Below, one piece after another: positions 7,683 to 18,700 of a stretch of DNA of 64,000 bases. Source of the stretch: Saccharibacillus sacchari DSM 19268. Lineage in GTDB: Bacteria > Bacillota > Bacilli > Paenibacillales > Paenibacillaceae. The translations under genes and the position numbers were made by a program. Every line of letters starts with the position of its first letter. The first letter of the stretch is position 1. Location of the stretch: NCBI RefSeq assembly GCF_000585395.1, contig NZ_KK073875.1, positions 1,454,407 to 1,518,406 on the forward strand, in the 5' to 3' direction. The notes under the pieces are model-generated. The model was not told the origin of the DNA. It was given only the letters and a program-made list of their open reading frames with translations, and did not search any database.

Positions 7683-9758
7683 TCATTCCACACCTAACGC
7701 CTTAAACACTGCCTCTTGCGGAGTTGAGTAAAATATCAGACTAAATGCACCAATAAGATCGGACGGTACAGAACCAAGTTCGGGAGCTGACGTTATAGGT
7801 AACAATACTTTTTTCGCGCCGCTGTCTAGACAGACTTGCAAGGTGCTCGCCAGTTCCTCGACTTTGAGTATCGTACCACTGATGCTTATCTCACCAAGTA
7901 CCACAAGGCTCGAAAGCATCGGTTTGTTCAAGGCACCGGAAGCGATCGCAATTACAGATGGCAACGTAAGGAATTTCGTTATTCCGATGCCATTCAGATC
8001 TTGGTAGTTGATAATATAGTTTTTCGTCGTTGTGCTGATAGAACTGCTTATTAGCGAACCGTTTGCTTTGAGGAAATTGAAGGCTGTATTGGCCGCTTCC
8101 TTTGCATCACGGTCGGAACCAAGTCCTGTGCGCTCAAACTTACCATTACCAGGGAGTATTTGCGTTTCGAGGCGATAAACTCCTATCATGCCACTCTTAC
8201 CTTGCGAAACGGTATAGACGTTCCCTGGATTAGTCATCCCTTCCGGGATGATCTTGCCACCACCTTGTTCCGGCACAGCCACATAATGTTCCTCGAATGT
8301 CTCGTTATCGATATACGAAAAGTTAACATCATAGAATTCCATACCACCGATTTTCTTGAGTTGCTCCTTAACACGCCGACGCATTTCGAGGGCAATGGTA
8401 AGGATCTCCCTAATATCCTCCTTATCAAACTCACCATTAGGATAGACAAGTTTGGTCAAGCCAGACACGATTTTACGGACAGCGATAGCGTCCCGTTGGT
8501 TAAGGTTGCTGCCAAAACGGAAATATTTATCGCAAACATCACCGAATGGCTCTTTTCGCATCTCTCGCATAAATTCGGCGAGATAGTCCGTGATCAATCC
8601 ATAATCGTTGGTGAATGATTCTGGGCGATACTTTGGAATCTCCCAACCTGGTACATAGCAATGCATACGGTCAAGAAAGGCCGTGTCATATGACATCGCC
8701 TCCGGAAACGGATCAAACAAATGCGATGTTTTCAGCAGAACATCGACACTCTGATTAATGTTTCCGACAAAAACCATAGAAGCAGTAGCTGCTTTTTCTT
8801 CTTTGCCTCTTGCAAATGAGCCAGAAGCCATATAATCCTTCATGATCTGAACGCCATCTTTGTCCTTAAAAGTGATACCTGCAACTTCGTCAAATGCAAC
8901 GCAGTCCCATAGCCCAACAAGTCCAACCGTCTTACTCGACATATTGTAGAACAGATTCGCGACTGTGGTCTGTCCGCCCGACACGAGGATACTGTTTGGT
9001 GAAATTTCTTTGTATAGGTGCGACTTACCCGTGCTACGAGGACCAAGTTCGCACAGGTTAAAGTTGTTCTCAATCAGCGGTAACATACGAGCCAGTTGCA
9101 ACCACTTCTCACGCTCTGAAAACTTATCCGCTTCCATCCCCGTGGAGCGGAGCAGGACGGTTATCCACTCGTCCTTTGTAAAAGCTCGGCGACCTTCCTT
9201 TATCTCGTCCATATCAATGTGCGGCATCTGAATAGGTGTTATTTTCATGATACGAATAGGTGTAGAATGCTTATCTTCCTCGATATATTCATATTCAAGT
9301 CCAACGATGCACCAGATCCCACCGCATAATAGACGGTCGTACTTAGAGACATAGTCTGAAGATATCGGAATATTACCAACACCAAGATTAGAGAAGTCCG
9401 CTTCATAACGGTCGCGTTTAATATTCAAACTTACTGTTATGCGGTCAATGACCGTATAACTGCCACGTTCGCGCAGTGAAGACAGTACCTTTTGCGCTTC
9501 GTCAGGACGCACGAAGTTATCGGAAAGTATTCGCTTGACGTTCTTCACACCATCTTCGATTATTGTCGGATCATCAGAACCGCAATACTGTCCGAGCAAA
9601 AATTCCAAGACGTAGACGGGAACGTTCGCCCCCTCCTTGATCGCTTTGGTCAGATCTTTACGGACAATCTTGCCATCGAAATGCTTACGCAATTTATGAT
9701 GGATGATAGTGTTCGCATCATCCGTATCCGGTATATATGAGTTTGCCTCTAATTCCAT
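7683..9758 (-). CDS. brxL: BREX system Lon-like ATPase BrxL
   Basis: A 691-residue BrxL, last gene of the type 1 BREX operon. The P-loop GPRSTGKSHL is near residue 236 and a Walker B-like VAFDEVAG near residue 287, forming an AAA+ core. The C-terminal part (from about residue 590) follows the fold of the Lon protease domain, with the conserved VLGEISISGTIL and KKVLLP blocks. The place where Lon has its catalytic lysine (GGLKEK) reads EELAST here, and no GPSAG-type serine loop is seen, so peptidase activity is doubtful. In studied BREX systems BrxL forms DNA-binding rings and is needed for phage restriction. Start ATG at 9758 has AGGAGGG nine bases upstream. It follows pglZ by 12 bases and is followed by a terminator. 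Confidence 0.93.
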   Translation of the reverse strand: MELEANSYIPDTDDANTIIHHKLRKHFDGKIVRKDLTKAIKEGANVPVYVLEFLLGQYCGSDDPTIIEDGVKNVKRILSDNFVRPDEAQKVLSSLRERGSYTVIDRITVSLNIKRDRYEADFSNLGVGNIPISSDYVSKYDRLLCGGIWCIVGLEYEYIEEDKHSTPIRIMKITPIQMPHIDMDEIKEGRRAFTKDEWITVLLRSTGMEADKFSEREKWLQLARMLPLIENNFNLCELGPRSTGKSHLYKEISPNSILVSGGQTTVANLFYNMSSKTVGLVGLWDCVAFDEVAGITFKDKDGVQIMKDYMASGSFARGKEEKAATASMVFVGNINQSVDVLLKTSHLFDPFPEAMSYDTAFLDRMHCYVPGWEIPKYRPESFTNDYGLITDYLAEFMREMRKEPFGDVCDKYFRFGSNLNQRDAIAVRKIVSGLTKLVYPNGEFDKEDIREILTIALEMRRRVKEQLKKIGGMEFYDVNFSYIDNETFEEHYVAVPEQGGGKIIPEGMTNPGNVYTVSQGKSGMIGVYRLETQILPGNGKFERTGLGSDRDAKEAANTAFNFLKANGSLISSSISTTTKNYIINYQDLNGIGITKFLTLPSVIAIASGALNKPMLSSLVVLGEISISGTILKVEELASTLQVCLDSGAKKVLLPITSAPELGSVPSDLIGAFSLIFYSTPQEAVFKALGVE

Positions 9759-9770
9759 TGCGAAGCCCTC

Positions 9771-12362
9771 CTATAGGTCAAATCCAAAATCATCGGCAAA
9801 CGCTATGTCTATGCGGAACTCTGTCTCTTCAGGCACATCCGTGTTATTTGCAATAACAAGGCGGTATATTTTATTACGATCAAATTGCATTTGTTTAAGG
9901 GTGAACCTGACACGGAATACACGCTCAGAAGCATTATCGCTTGTCCTGTCTGCAATCACCGTCTGTGTGTCGCTAACAGAAACACCACTTTCATCGGTAA
10001 AATGCAAACTATAGTTACAAACCTGCACTTTGTCATCAATCGGCTGTTTTTGCAAAAAGTCGAGAGAGAACATCAGGTTCGACACTTTACGACTTTCGCT
10101 GATAAGTGAAAGCCCCGGATTTTGAACTTCAACATACTTCTTAGATCCCGAACGCATACCTTTATAGACAATCACAGGTACGACCATTTCCTGTAGGCTG
10201 ATGCCGCCGTGGACGTAGTTCTCGCCACCACCCTGAACTTTAATGCGGACGATGTCCCGTGGAGTATAGCCTTTCATCGGAATTCCACTGATTTCACGCT
10301 CCGTTTTTACGGGAAGAAGGTAATCGGATGTCGCTTGAGGATCTACCAGGGCGTAACGTCGACCGAGTTCATAAATTTCACCATTAAAAGTCTGACGACT
10401 GATTTTCTGGCTTTCTTCAAGTGGTTTATAGGTATACAGAAAACCATGATCGGCAGTAATCAATACGTTAGTGCCACTTAGGTCATTAACGATTACTTTA
10501 ACGATTGCATTCAGTTCGGAAATTGCCGAATCACAGGCTTCAAATACCTTAGTCTCGGTAGCGTGTTTGTCGCCGAGTGCGTCAATCGTGTTGTGGTAAA
10601 TATATACGATTTCTTTACCTTGCACTAAGGCCCGACGTTCCGTTTGTTTCATCTGCAGTAGGTCATTATAGGTCACGGCTACACTATCGGGGTTAGTTAT
10701 GCTTAGAATTGCACCTCGTCCTACAGTGCTACTCGTTGAGCTACCGTCAACGGATACTTCCATCTTTTCATTTACCGACAACTCTTTTCCCGAGAGCAAG
10801 GCCGCCATACCGAATTTGGTAATGCTCGGGAACACGGATTGTACAGCCTCAAGTGCAGCTACGCCCTTGGTGGTGTGACCGAGCGTTTCAGAAAGTTCAG
10901 CGGCAACTTCAAAACGCAGGGCATCAGAAATCACTATAAATACACGATTGCCTTTGCTCAGATTCGGAGATACGTATCTTCGGTAAAATTCTCGCTGTTT
11001 GTTCACTTCAGAAACATAGCCAAGTGCCTCTAAGTCACTTGCTATAGCGTTCGTCCAATTTAAGGTGAGTTCTTTCAAGAACCATTCACTGTATAAACCC
11101 TCAACCACATCGGTGCACTTCTTTAATGCGTCTTCCAAGAGAACGTGAGGGGACTTCAGCGTATTTCCAAAAAAGTAATGGAAGTGTCTATAATAGCTGT
11201 CCATCTTATAAGCATCAGTCGTATAGAGTTTCCAGACCTTAACGGGCTCGACAAGGTGGAACCCTTCGATATGAGCCAAATAAAATTCTTGCAGCTTAGC
11301 TATCCAATAAAGACTTTCGAAGTAATCTGCAGACAAGTGATACCATGCTGCAGTGCGGCGATTCTCTACTACTTCAAGAATAACGTCTACCTTAATTACA
11401 TGCTGGATGATTTCAGCATAAAAGCGTTTTAAGATGCTTTCGTTGATCGCAGGAAAGGTGTCACTTTTTAAAAGACCCGTTATTTCTATCTTATCAAATC
11501 GGTCGGAAAGGCGAAGTTCATGTTCCACGAAACGACAAATTTCAATTAAGTCCTCATTGTTTTCGCTACGTTGCCACTCATGAACGAGCTGATAGCAGTA
11601 TGCTTTAGAGGAATCAGAAACATACCGCTCCAAGCCGCGCAAGACGGAGGCAGAAATCGTCTGTGACAGGGCAGTTATTAGAATATGTGCAGCGAGATCA
11701 GAAATCGGGCTGTCTTCGGCATTGACATACCCTGTATACTTCTGAATTAACTGCCAGAACGCCTCGAGATTCCCGAACTTCTCGATATTCGCAAGTAGCG
11801 TGTTGTTTTCTTTGTCCAAGCCAGCCGATAGCACGGCAATGATTATATCTTGCGCTGAACCACCAGGGACATTACACAGCACTGCCATGACGTCGATGTG
11901 TAACTGAAGCGGTGTTTGGTATGTCCTGCCGATTTTGCGAAGTTTGGCTTTGCGTTCTTTACTTTCAAGGAATTTGGCGTATAGCTTCATCGTCTTACGC
12001 ATTGCAGAAGACGGCTCGACAAGCAGTTCCTCCATTTGAAGCGACACGAGGTCAGCTCGGAACTCTTCGCTATACAGCTTGATGTCAAGCAGCCAGTCGT
12101 CCTTCCCATCCTTGTTATAAGAGAGTGGGTCATAAACAAGGTAGTCGCCTGTCAAGTCATCCGCCGCTAGTAATTTCTTAACGGCAAAGTTATTCTTACC
12201 GTTAAGTTTTACGAGCGTCACGTCGCTAATAGTCAGTTCATCAATCGCCTCGGCAAACTCGCTGTCCTCATCGTGCCAGAAAACGATACGACGTTTATGA
12301 AATTCCGGCAAGGGAGCAGCGAACCGCTCCACAAGCCTTGATTTTATTGTATCTGACAGCAT
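9771..12362 (-). CDS. pglZ: BREX type 1 alkaline-phosphatase-like protein PglZ
   Basis: An 863-residue PglZ, the alkaline-phosphatase-superfamily protein that is a marker of BREX. The metal-binding motifs are visible as VISDALRFE near residue 473 and ITADHGFLY near residue 632. The N-terminal 400 residues are helical and BREX-specific. The upstream ATG at 12374 overlaps the pglX stop (TAATG), but GGAGG lies five bases before ATG at 12362, which I take as the start. It sits between pglX and brxL in the usual type 1 order. In known systems it associates with PglX; its enzymatic target remains unsettled in general. Confidence 0.95.
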   Translation of the reverse strand: MLSDTIKSRLVERFAAPLPEFHKRRIVFWHDEDSEFAEAIDELTISDVTLVKLNGKNNFAVKKLLAADDLTGDYLVYDPLSYNKDGKDDWLLDIKLYSEEFRADLVSLQMEELLVEPSSAMRKTMKLYAKFLESKERKAKLRKIGRTYQTPLQLHIDVMAVLCNVPGGSAQDIIIAVLSAGLDKENNTLLANIEKFGNLEAFWQLIQKYTGYVNAEDSPISDLAAHILITALSQTISASVLRGLERYVSDSSKAYCYQLVHEWQRSENNEDLIEICRFVEHELRLSDRFDKIEITGLLKSDTFPAINESILKRFYAEIIQHVIKVDVILEVVENRRTAAWYHLSADYFESLYWIAKLQEFYLAHIEGFHLVEPVKVWKLYTTDAYKMDSYYRHFHYFFGNTLKSPHVLLEDALKKCTDVVEGLYSEWFLKELTLNWTNAIASDLEALGYVSEVNKQREFYRRYVSPNLSKGNRVFIVISDALRFEVAAELSETLGHTTKGVAALEAVQSVFPSITKFGMAALLSGKELSVNEKMEVSVDGSSTSSTVGRGAILSITNPDSVAVTYNDLLQMKQTERRALVQGKEIVYIYHNTIDALGDKHATETKVFEACDSAISELNAIVKVIVNDLSGTNVLITADHGFLYTYKPLEESQKISRQTFNGEIYELGRRYALVDPQATSDYLLPVKTEREISGIPMKGYTPRDIVRIKVQGGGENYVHGGISLQEMVVPVIVYKGMRSGSKKYVEVQNPGLSLISESRKVSNLMFSLDFLQKQPIDDKVQVCNYSLHFTDESGVSVSDTQTVIADRTSDNASERVFRVRFTLKQMQFDRNKIYRLVIANNTDVPEETEFRIDIAFADDFGFDL

Positions 12363-12373
12363 AGTATCCTCCA

Positions 12374-15300
12374 TTAAATCTTAGCTAAAATGTCAGTGAA
12401 TAAGGCGTAATTCTTCTTCACACCCTCGTCGAGGTCGATCGTGATTTTTTGGTCGGCGAGGTGGTGAAGCTTTTCTTCAAAAGCAGTAATTTCTAGTAGC
12501 TGCTCTGTCAGTTTGACCTGTCGCTTTAGTAACCGTGCACGTTCCGTGCCTGTCGCTGTGTTCAACGTGCCGGCGGTGTGCGCAAGCTGTGTTCGATACC
12601 TCTCTTGCTGTTCATGAACATAATCCGTGCGCAGTTTGGCAAAAAGGTCACTTGAATAGCGGTGCATATAGATAAGCGCCTTAAAGCCGTTTTTCTTACC
12701 GCTATCGAACATCCAGTAAATTGGACGTTTCTGATAGATTCTCACGTGGTCCTTGTAGAAGTCGTTTAGGAAGTAATTTCGAATGACTTCACGCGACGTC
12801 CCTCTGCCGCCAAGGGCATCGGCGATAAAGCGTAGGTTTTCCTCTAAAGTATCCAATCCGTAAACTGTCTTGACGAACTCTACGAACCGCCCTACGATAT
12901 CATCGTCGAAATATTCATCTTCACAAATAAGGAGGATGTTATCTAGGTCAGCAGGAAACGTCTTATACTTGTCCGCGTCCCAATCGCCACCAGCGTATGC
13001 TAGACCCTCACCATTTAACGAATACCGCCCAAACATACAGCCTATTGCATAACTGATAAGTGAGCGTATTTCACGCCTTAAATCGGCGCGACGTACGGTT
13101 ACGTTCTTGTCCTGGACCTCCGGCGTGAGTTCATCCTGTAGACCATAAATGTCGATGAAGATTCGGTTGAGTTCTTCCTCATTGACTTTAAGCATATTAA
13201 ACCGCTCCGCTGCTTCGCTTTCCCACTTTCTGAACGCGGCCGCAATCGTTTGTTCATCACAAATTAATGGATGTTGCTGGAAATCCCAAGAAGTTTCAAA
13301 TGCGTCCCAATCTGTGCGGGCAAGAGCTATGTTTGAAGATGCAATTGAGTTAACTTCTATTTCTCGCTCATATAATACTGGTACTCGCTCCAAGTCGTAT
13401 ACATTAAGCGCCATCGTCGGGCTAAGTATTTTTCCGAAATAATTAATTAGCACAGAGTTAAACAGTGCCATGAAATAATATAACTGTGATTCTTCAATGA
13501 AAATGCTACGCATATTAACATCAAAAATCGACCCTTTCGGATAGTATCTGAAACTATTTTGCGCAGATGTTAATGCAGAACAAGAAATAGATTGTTCAAA
13601 ATAATAGCGGGTATTTTGAGGTCTAGAACGTAACTTGCCTTTATCGTCATATAAGTTTTTAATTTCATATCCATCATTTTCCCAGTTCACAATATAATCT
13701 CTATTCCCATACCACTTTCGATTATCTCCACCTTTAATAAAGGGATACCATTTACTCGTGCTTACTTCACATAAACCGATATCATTTATATTTATTTCGT
13801 GCCACAAACGGGTAAATCTATCGTTATCGCCAGATTGCAAACCAACTTTTGGATTTGTTATGTCACCAAACTTTTTCTTTCTGAAAAGCTTTATAATGCT
13901 TTTTGGAGCCCAATATGATAAGGGGCAACCTGTTATCTTCTCAAAGTTTTCCTTCTTTGCAATATAACGGTCGTCGCCAGATAGGAATGCTTCCTCCTTT
14001 GCTTTTTGGCTGTTATAGTCCACCAAACGAACATATGTTGCCTCAAAGTCAATACTATTTTGTTTCGAAAGCACAAAGGTGGTCGTCTGTACAACTTCGC
14101 CGCCGATCTCCTCAAACGCTCTTGCACCAAGGTGTGCCATATTCACAATGCCACGATGAATCAGTTTACCGCGCAGTTTCTCGTAGCTCGACAGGAACAT
14201 CCAGGCATGTTGCGTAATCATTGCCTGATAACCTGTGGGTTTCAGCAGTTCGCCGCACTTTTCAATGAACACGGCGAATAGGTCGCTCTTACTGTCTGGG
14301 TAGTTCATCTTCACAAAATTCGACATTTTCACGCTTATACCAGATGCACTCATATACGGCGGGTTGGTCACAACTATGTCGTATTTCTGCGCAAGCAGTC
14401 TACGGAAGTTCCAAGCGTTCAGCTTTGTATCGTAACTTTCGTCAAATAAAGTCAGCTGACCTTCCGGTTCCTCCGGCATCGTTTCAAGCTTGTCCACCCG
14501 AATAAGCGATCCGTATTCCATGCCTTCCATATAGCCTGTCGGCTCGTACACTTGCGGGCACATACTTTGAGTCAGGATACGACGATTATACTGCCTTGCT
14601 TTCATCATTAAAGCGAAGTAAGCAAGCTGATAAGCGCGGCGGTCTATCTCTAAACCGTAGAGGTTCTTTTCCAGTATCAGTCTCGCCGCATCTCGCTCGG
14701 AATAGCCCTCAGATGTATAAATTTGCATCAGCACATCAAAAGCGTACACCAAGATATGACCGCTACCCATACAAGGATCTATTACCTTAATGTCTTCTGG
14801 TGACTTGATGGTATTTTCACTACGCAAGACGCGAAGACGCTCTGCAACTTCCGGCGTTTGCTCCGCCTCGTCAAGGTAGTATTTCCAGTTTTCACGGAGC
14901 GAGCTGTCAGGGCGCGATTCTAGCCATAGCCTACCGAGTGAGTTCTCCACCATATACCGCACGATCCAGTCGGGCGTGAAGAGCTGAGTGGCGGCAGGGA
15001 TGTTCTCTTTTGTGATTTTGACGTTCTTCTTGAGTCCGTCAAAAACCGTTTGTTTTAGCTCAGTGTTGTAATACTGGTATAACCAGCCGATGATCTGCAC
15101 GGCGTCGTGGAAATCTTCTTCTGGTATGTCTTTTACAAGTCGCCCTATAACGCCTTCCGGTTTCAAAATATTATTCGGCAAGAGAATTTCGGTATACGCC
15201 CCCAAACGCTCGAACATCTCCGGTAGGAGCGAGTTTAGAGCGTTGCATTGCGTCAATAAAAGATAGCGATAGAGTTCATCCGTTTTATTGTCGTTCAGTA

Positions 15301-15697
15301 GTTCGGATACTTTAGCCCTGTCTAACCCTTCAAGGTCGAGGTGCAGAACATTTTTTAGAATTTCTGGATTAAAAGCGCCATTCGAATCTGAAAACACACG
15401 GACGTGAGTCGGGAGGAAGTCGTTCACTTCCATATAGCGAAGGGCGACAAATCGGTTGAACCAAGTGTATGCTACTTCTTCGACTGTTTGGTTGAATCCG
15501 TTTGCTTTTATAACCTCAATAAAAGACTGTCGCTGACGCTTCTCGTTAGGCTCCAACACACGCCCTGCGATAACAGTAGCGTGCTCGTCGCCGTAACCTT
15601 TTTCAGTAATGTCATATTGGAAGGCGCGTTGCTTTACCTGTTCAATGAGTTCAGTACGCGCCCAGATCGCGTATTTTTGAATAGCGTTCTTATTCAT
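12374..15697 (-). CDS. pglX: BREX type 1 adenine-specific DNA methyltransferase PglX
   Basis: An 1107-residue m6A DNA methyltransferase. The SAM-binding motif I DPCMGSGHILVYAF is near residue 307 and the catalytic motif IV NPPY near residue 444. The enzyme marks host DNA at a specific non-palindromic site so that BREX spares it. The segment coding for about residues 590-750, where the target recognition domain is expected, is clearly richer in A+T than the rest of the gene, which suggests exchange of the specificity region. The gene is intact, with no frameshift and no long homopolymer tract that would suggest phase variation. Start ATG at 15697 has AGGGTGAG upstream; brxC ends 14 bases before it. 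Confidence 0.96.
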   Translation of the reverse strand: MNKNAIQKYAIWARTELIEQVKQRAFQYDITEKGYGDEHATVIAGRVLEPNEKRQRQSFIEVIKANGFNQTVEEVAYTWFNRFVALRYMEVNDFLPTHVRVFSDSNGAFNPEILKNVLHLDLEGLDRAKVSELLNDNKTDELYRYLLLTQCNALNSLLPEMFERLGAYTEILLPNNILKPEGVIGRLVKDIPEEDFHDAVQIIGWLYQYYNTELKQTVFDGLKKNVKITKENIPAATQLFTPDWIVRYMVENSLGRLWLESRPDSSLRENWKYYLDEAEQTPEVAERLRVLRSENTIKSPEDIKVIDPCMGSGHILVYAFDVLMQIYTSEGYSERDAARLILEKNLYGLEIDRRAYQLAYFALMMKARQYNRRILTQSMCPQVYEPTGYMEGMEYGSLIRVDKLETMPEEPEGQLTLFDESYDTKLNAWNFRRLLAQKYDIVVTNPPYMSASGISVKMSNFVKMNYPDSKSDLFAVFIEKCGELLKPTGYQAMITQHAWMFLSSYEKLRGKLIHRGIVNMAHLGARAFEEIGGEVVQTTTFVLSKQNSIDFEATYVRLVDYNSQKAKEEAFLSGDDRYIAKKENFEKITGCPLSYWAPKSIIKLFRKKKFGDITNPKVGLQSGDNDRFTRLWHEININDIGLCEVSTSKWYPFIKGGDNRKWYGNRDYIVNWENDGYEIKNLYDDKGKLRSRPQNTRYYFEQSISCSALTSAQNSFRYYPKGSIFDVNMRSIFIEESQLYYFMALFNSVLINYFGKILSPTMALNVYDLERVPVLYEREIEVNSIASSNIALARTDWDAFETSWDFQQHPLICDEQTIAAAFRKWESEAAERFNMLKVNEEELNRIFIDIYGLQDELTPEVQDKNVTVRRADLRREIRSLISYAIGCMFGRYSLNGEGLAYAGGDWDADKYKTFPADLDNILLICEDEYFDDDIVGRFVEFVKTVYGLDTLEENLRFIADALGGRGTSREVIRNYFLNDFYKDHVRIYQKRPIYWMFDSGKKNGFKALIYMHRYSSDLFAKLRTDYVHEQQERYRTQLAHTAGTLNTATGTERARLLKRQVKLTEQLLEITAFEEKLHHLADQKITIDLDEGVKKNYALFTDILAKI

Positions 15698-15711
15698 ATT
15701 CTCACCCTTGC

Positions 15712-18700
15712 TTAGTTAATTTGAATACCGTCGTTTGATTCCAGCGTGTCGTACAGCTTTTTGCGAATACCTTCAAGATAACCATCTACATCCTCGCGAG
15801 ATGCCAGCCGCTTGACGGGGAATACGTCATATCGGCGTACTTGTGCAATTTTCTGTGGTTTCGGAGGTGTGGTATTGCCCGGTATAGTCGGCTGATCGTA
15901 GAGCATAGATTCAATCCGTTTGCACACTTGGTCTTTATAATTCAGTACTTGTGTAATCATCGCATCAAGCATGGTCAAGTTTGTGGCGTCGTCAACTTTC
16001 CGTTTGTACTCGACAAAGCGGTCATCTGCCTTCTTCACTTCATCATAGGTTTGGTTACCGACATCGGCTAGCGTGTGAACGTCACCCATACACTGCGTGA
16101 TAATACCATGTACTTCCTCTTTCTTCTGCTCGAGCAATATGCCGTAGGCGTTTCTTACGCCCTGCATCAGATCGGAGAGATCTTTAATCTTCCCATAGGG
16201 CTTTGGCATCGCAAGAATTGACGAAATCAAGCTTATCTTTTCAATCGCATCTGTATTCGTAGCAAAATAGTCCCGCTCATTTTGCAGGTCATTCTGCAAC
16301 TGCCGTGCTGCATCAAAGATAGCCTTTTGAGATTTGAAGAAAGTTTCAACGTCCGCCATATCGTCGGAACAGTCGAGCAGATCATCTTGTTTAGCAATCA
16401 GGCGGGTGAGCAGTGCAACATCGTCGCGTTTTTGCGATAGGATGTCACTCATCAGATCGCGAGCGGCTGTTACCACTTCTTTTTGCGGATAGCGGTCACG
16501 GTTATATTCGTCAAGGAGTTTCTCATAATGCGCAAGTCTCGATTCGAATGTCTCTTTCACAAAGGTGATAAGCCCATCCTCGTCTTCAGGAATTCCCATT
16601 TGATCGAGCCAGTTGCGCAGGAATGTAATACTTTTACGCATCAGTTCTTCGCTCGGTGCAATTCGGCGGCTTACGCTAGCCTTGTCTATCTCGGATTTTT
16701 TGCGAAGGTAGCCGACAAGATTTCTGTCGTCCTTGCCAACGATTGCACCGCCGTAGCGGATTTCAATCTTTTGCGAAACAACGAGCCTTGCGATGAGTGC
16801 GGCAATATCTACCTCACGCCAACCATAAGGGATCGCCTGATAACGTCTTTGCACATCGCCCATCGAGACTGGGACTCGGCTCATATAACGTTCTTCCAAC
16901 CACTGACTCACTTCGTTTAGAGCAAATTCATTATTCGATCCACTGCCGGCAAAGCTCATTTGTTCCGGCTCGCCGTTGAGGATAGCCAGAATATCCGCAT
17001 CGCTGTCTCTAAATTTGTTTACGAGGTTTAACTTAGAGTAGACGCTTTCGATCAGTTGTTTCAAGGCTTCATCAAGCTTCCCTCTTGCCTCGCCATATTT
17101 CACCTCGACTTTTTCACCGTAGATATAAACCACACTATCAACGATAGACTTTTCAATCTGCTTTTTAGCATTCTCTTCAAGTATCCGCGCTTGCACCTGG
17201 CGCTTGCGAATAATGTCTTGAATGCTCTCAGAAAGTTGCGATACATTTTTTTGTTTAATATATTTCTTGATCTTCGCAGCGGTTTCCAATTCTTCGAAGT
17301 ATTGTACTGCGCTTGAAAGCAGCACAATTGCCTCATTGTTAACTTGCGAGTCCATAATCAGCTTTGTTTCAGGAGCACTGTAGTAATCACTTGCCACAGT
17401 GACAAAACGCAAGCGCACTCCACCAGTTGCAGCTCCAACGAGAGTTTCATCGATATACTGGTCGTAAGCGAAGTCATATTTATTGTACTTATATTTCTTA
17501 GACGGATAGATTTCGCTGAATAGGGTTTGTCCAATACTTTGGACGATAGTTGTACTATCCACAGTTGTGTTTCGAATATCGATCGCAACGTCTTGTTCTT
17601 CATCCGTGAGGAACGAGTAATGATCTCCGCTACGAGCGACATAGTTTTGTGTTTCCAAGCGCTCTAACGAAGCCGCGATTTCAAGACGAAGATTTATCTT
17701 GTCTGCCCGGATATCATCGATCATCAAAATAGCAATATTGTCGATATTCGCTTTGATGTCATCGATATAACGGACGAGGTAAAGGAGTTTCAAGACACTT
17801 GCATCAAGCTGCTCCAAACCATCGCCTTTGTCGGCCGCGGTCTGGCAGCGATCAATCACTCGGCGTATTGGACTTTCCAGGAAAGTATGCACCGTATCGT
17901 AGAATTGCGAGAAAGGCACGAGGGCATTTTCGTCTTTCTCTTGTACTTTTTGTGCAGCCTCTTGGAAACCGGAAAGCATAGAACGTTCGCCGCCCGAGAG
18001 GTGCTTCCCAGAGTTACCATGTTTGCGTATCTCGGCAAGTACTTTTTGAATAATAATGAACTGATAAGGCACAAACGGGTATGTAGCAGAAAACTCGGCT
18101 CCATCGGCGTAACCCTTGATGTCCAATACCGCATTATTAAATGTGAATAGATTTTTCAGTACCGCACGCTCTTTATCGTAAACAAGCTGCAGAAGTCGGT
18201 CGGCGTCTTCCTTCTTTTTGAGAATACGCTTTTTGATAACTTCATCTACCGATGCTGATGACAGAGACAAACGGGTATTAAACCGACCTTGGATCTTAGA
18301 AAAGTCGTTTCCGCTGATTTTCACAACAGAGTCAATCGCCTCTTGGCTCGTGACCATCACCCAAACTTTACCCTGACATTTGCTTCCAACTTCTTCGACA
18401 ATAGATTGAAGGTTTATCATCAGGTCGCTATCATCGCCGATGTACTGGCCGACTTCGTCTACGCAGAACAGCAAACGGAAGTCTTTGCCTTTTTCATCGA
18501 CGTACGACTTGATTTCTTCAACTAACTGCTTGATGCTCATATCGGCGTTTTCCTCGCCATTGAACCAATTGCGGGCAGCGATTTCACTCATGCCAAGAAC
18601 ACTTTGCAGCACAGATACAATATTATCCTCAAAGAAGGCATAAGTGGCACGAGCTTCTAACCATGACGCACCATTAACCTCCTCGAAAGCCTGTCTGAAC

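Noticed and set aside
12374-15697. Phase variation of pglX by a repeat tract
   Set aside because: No homopolymer or short tandem repeat long enough for slippage is visible, and the frame is intact.
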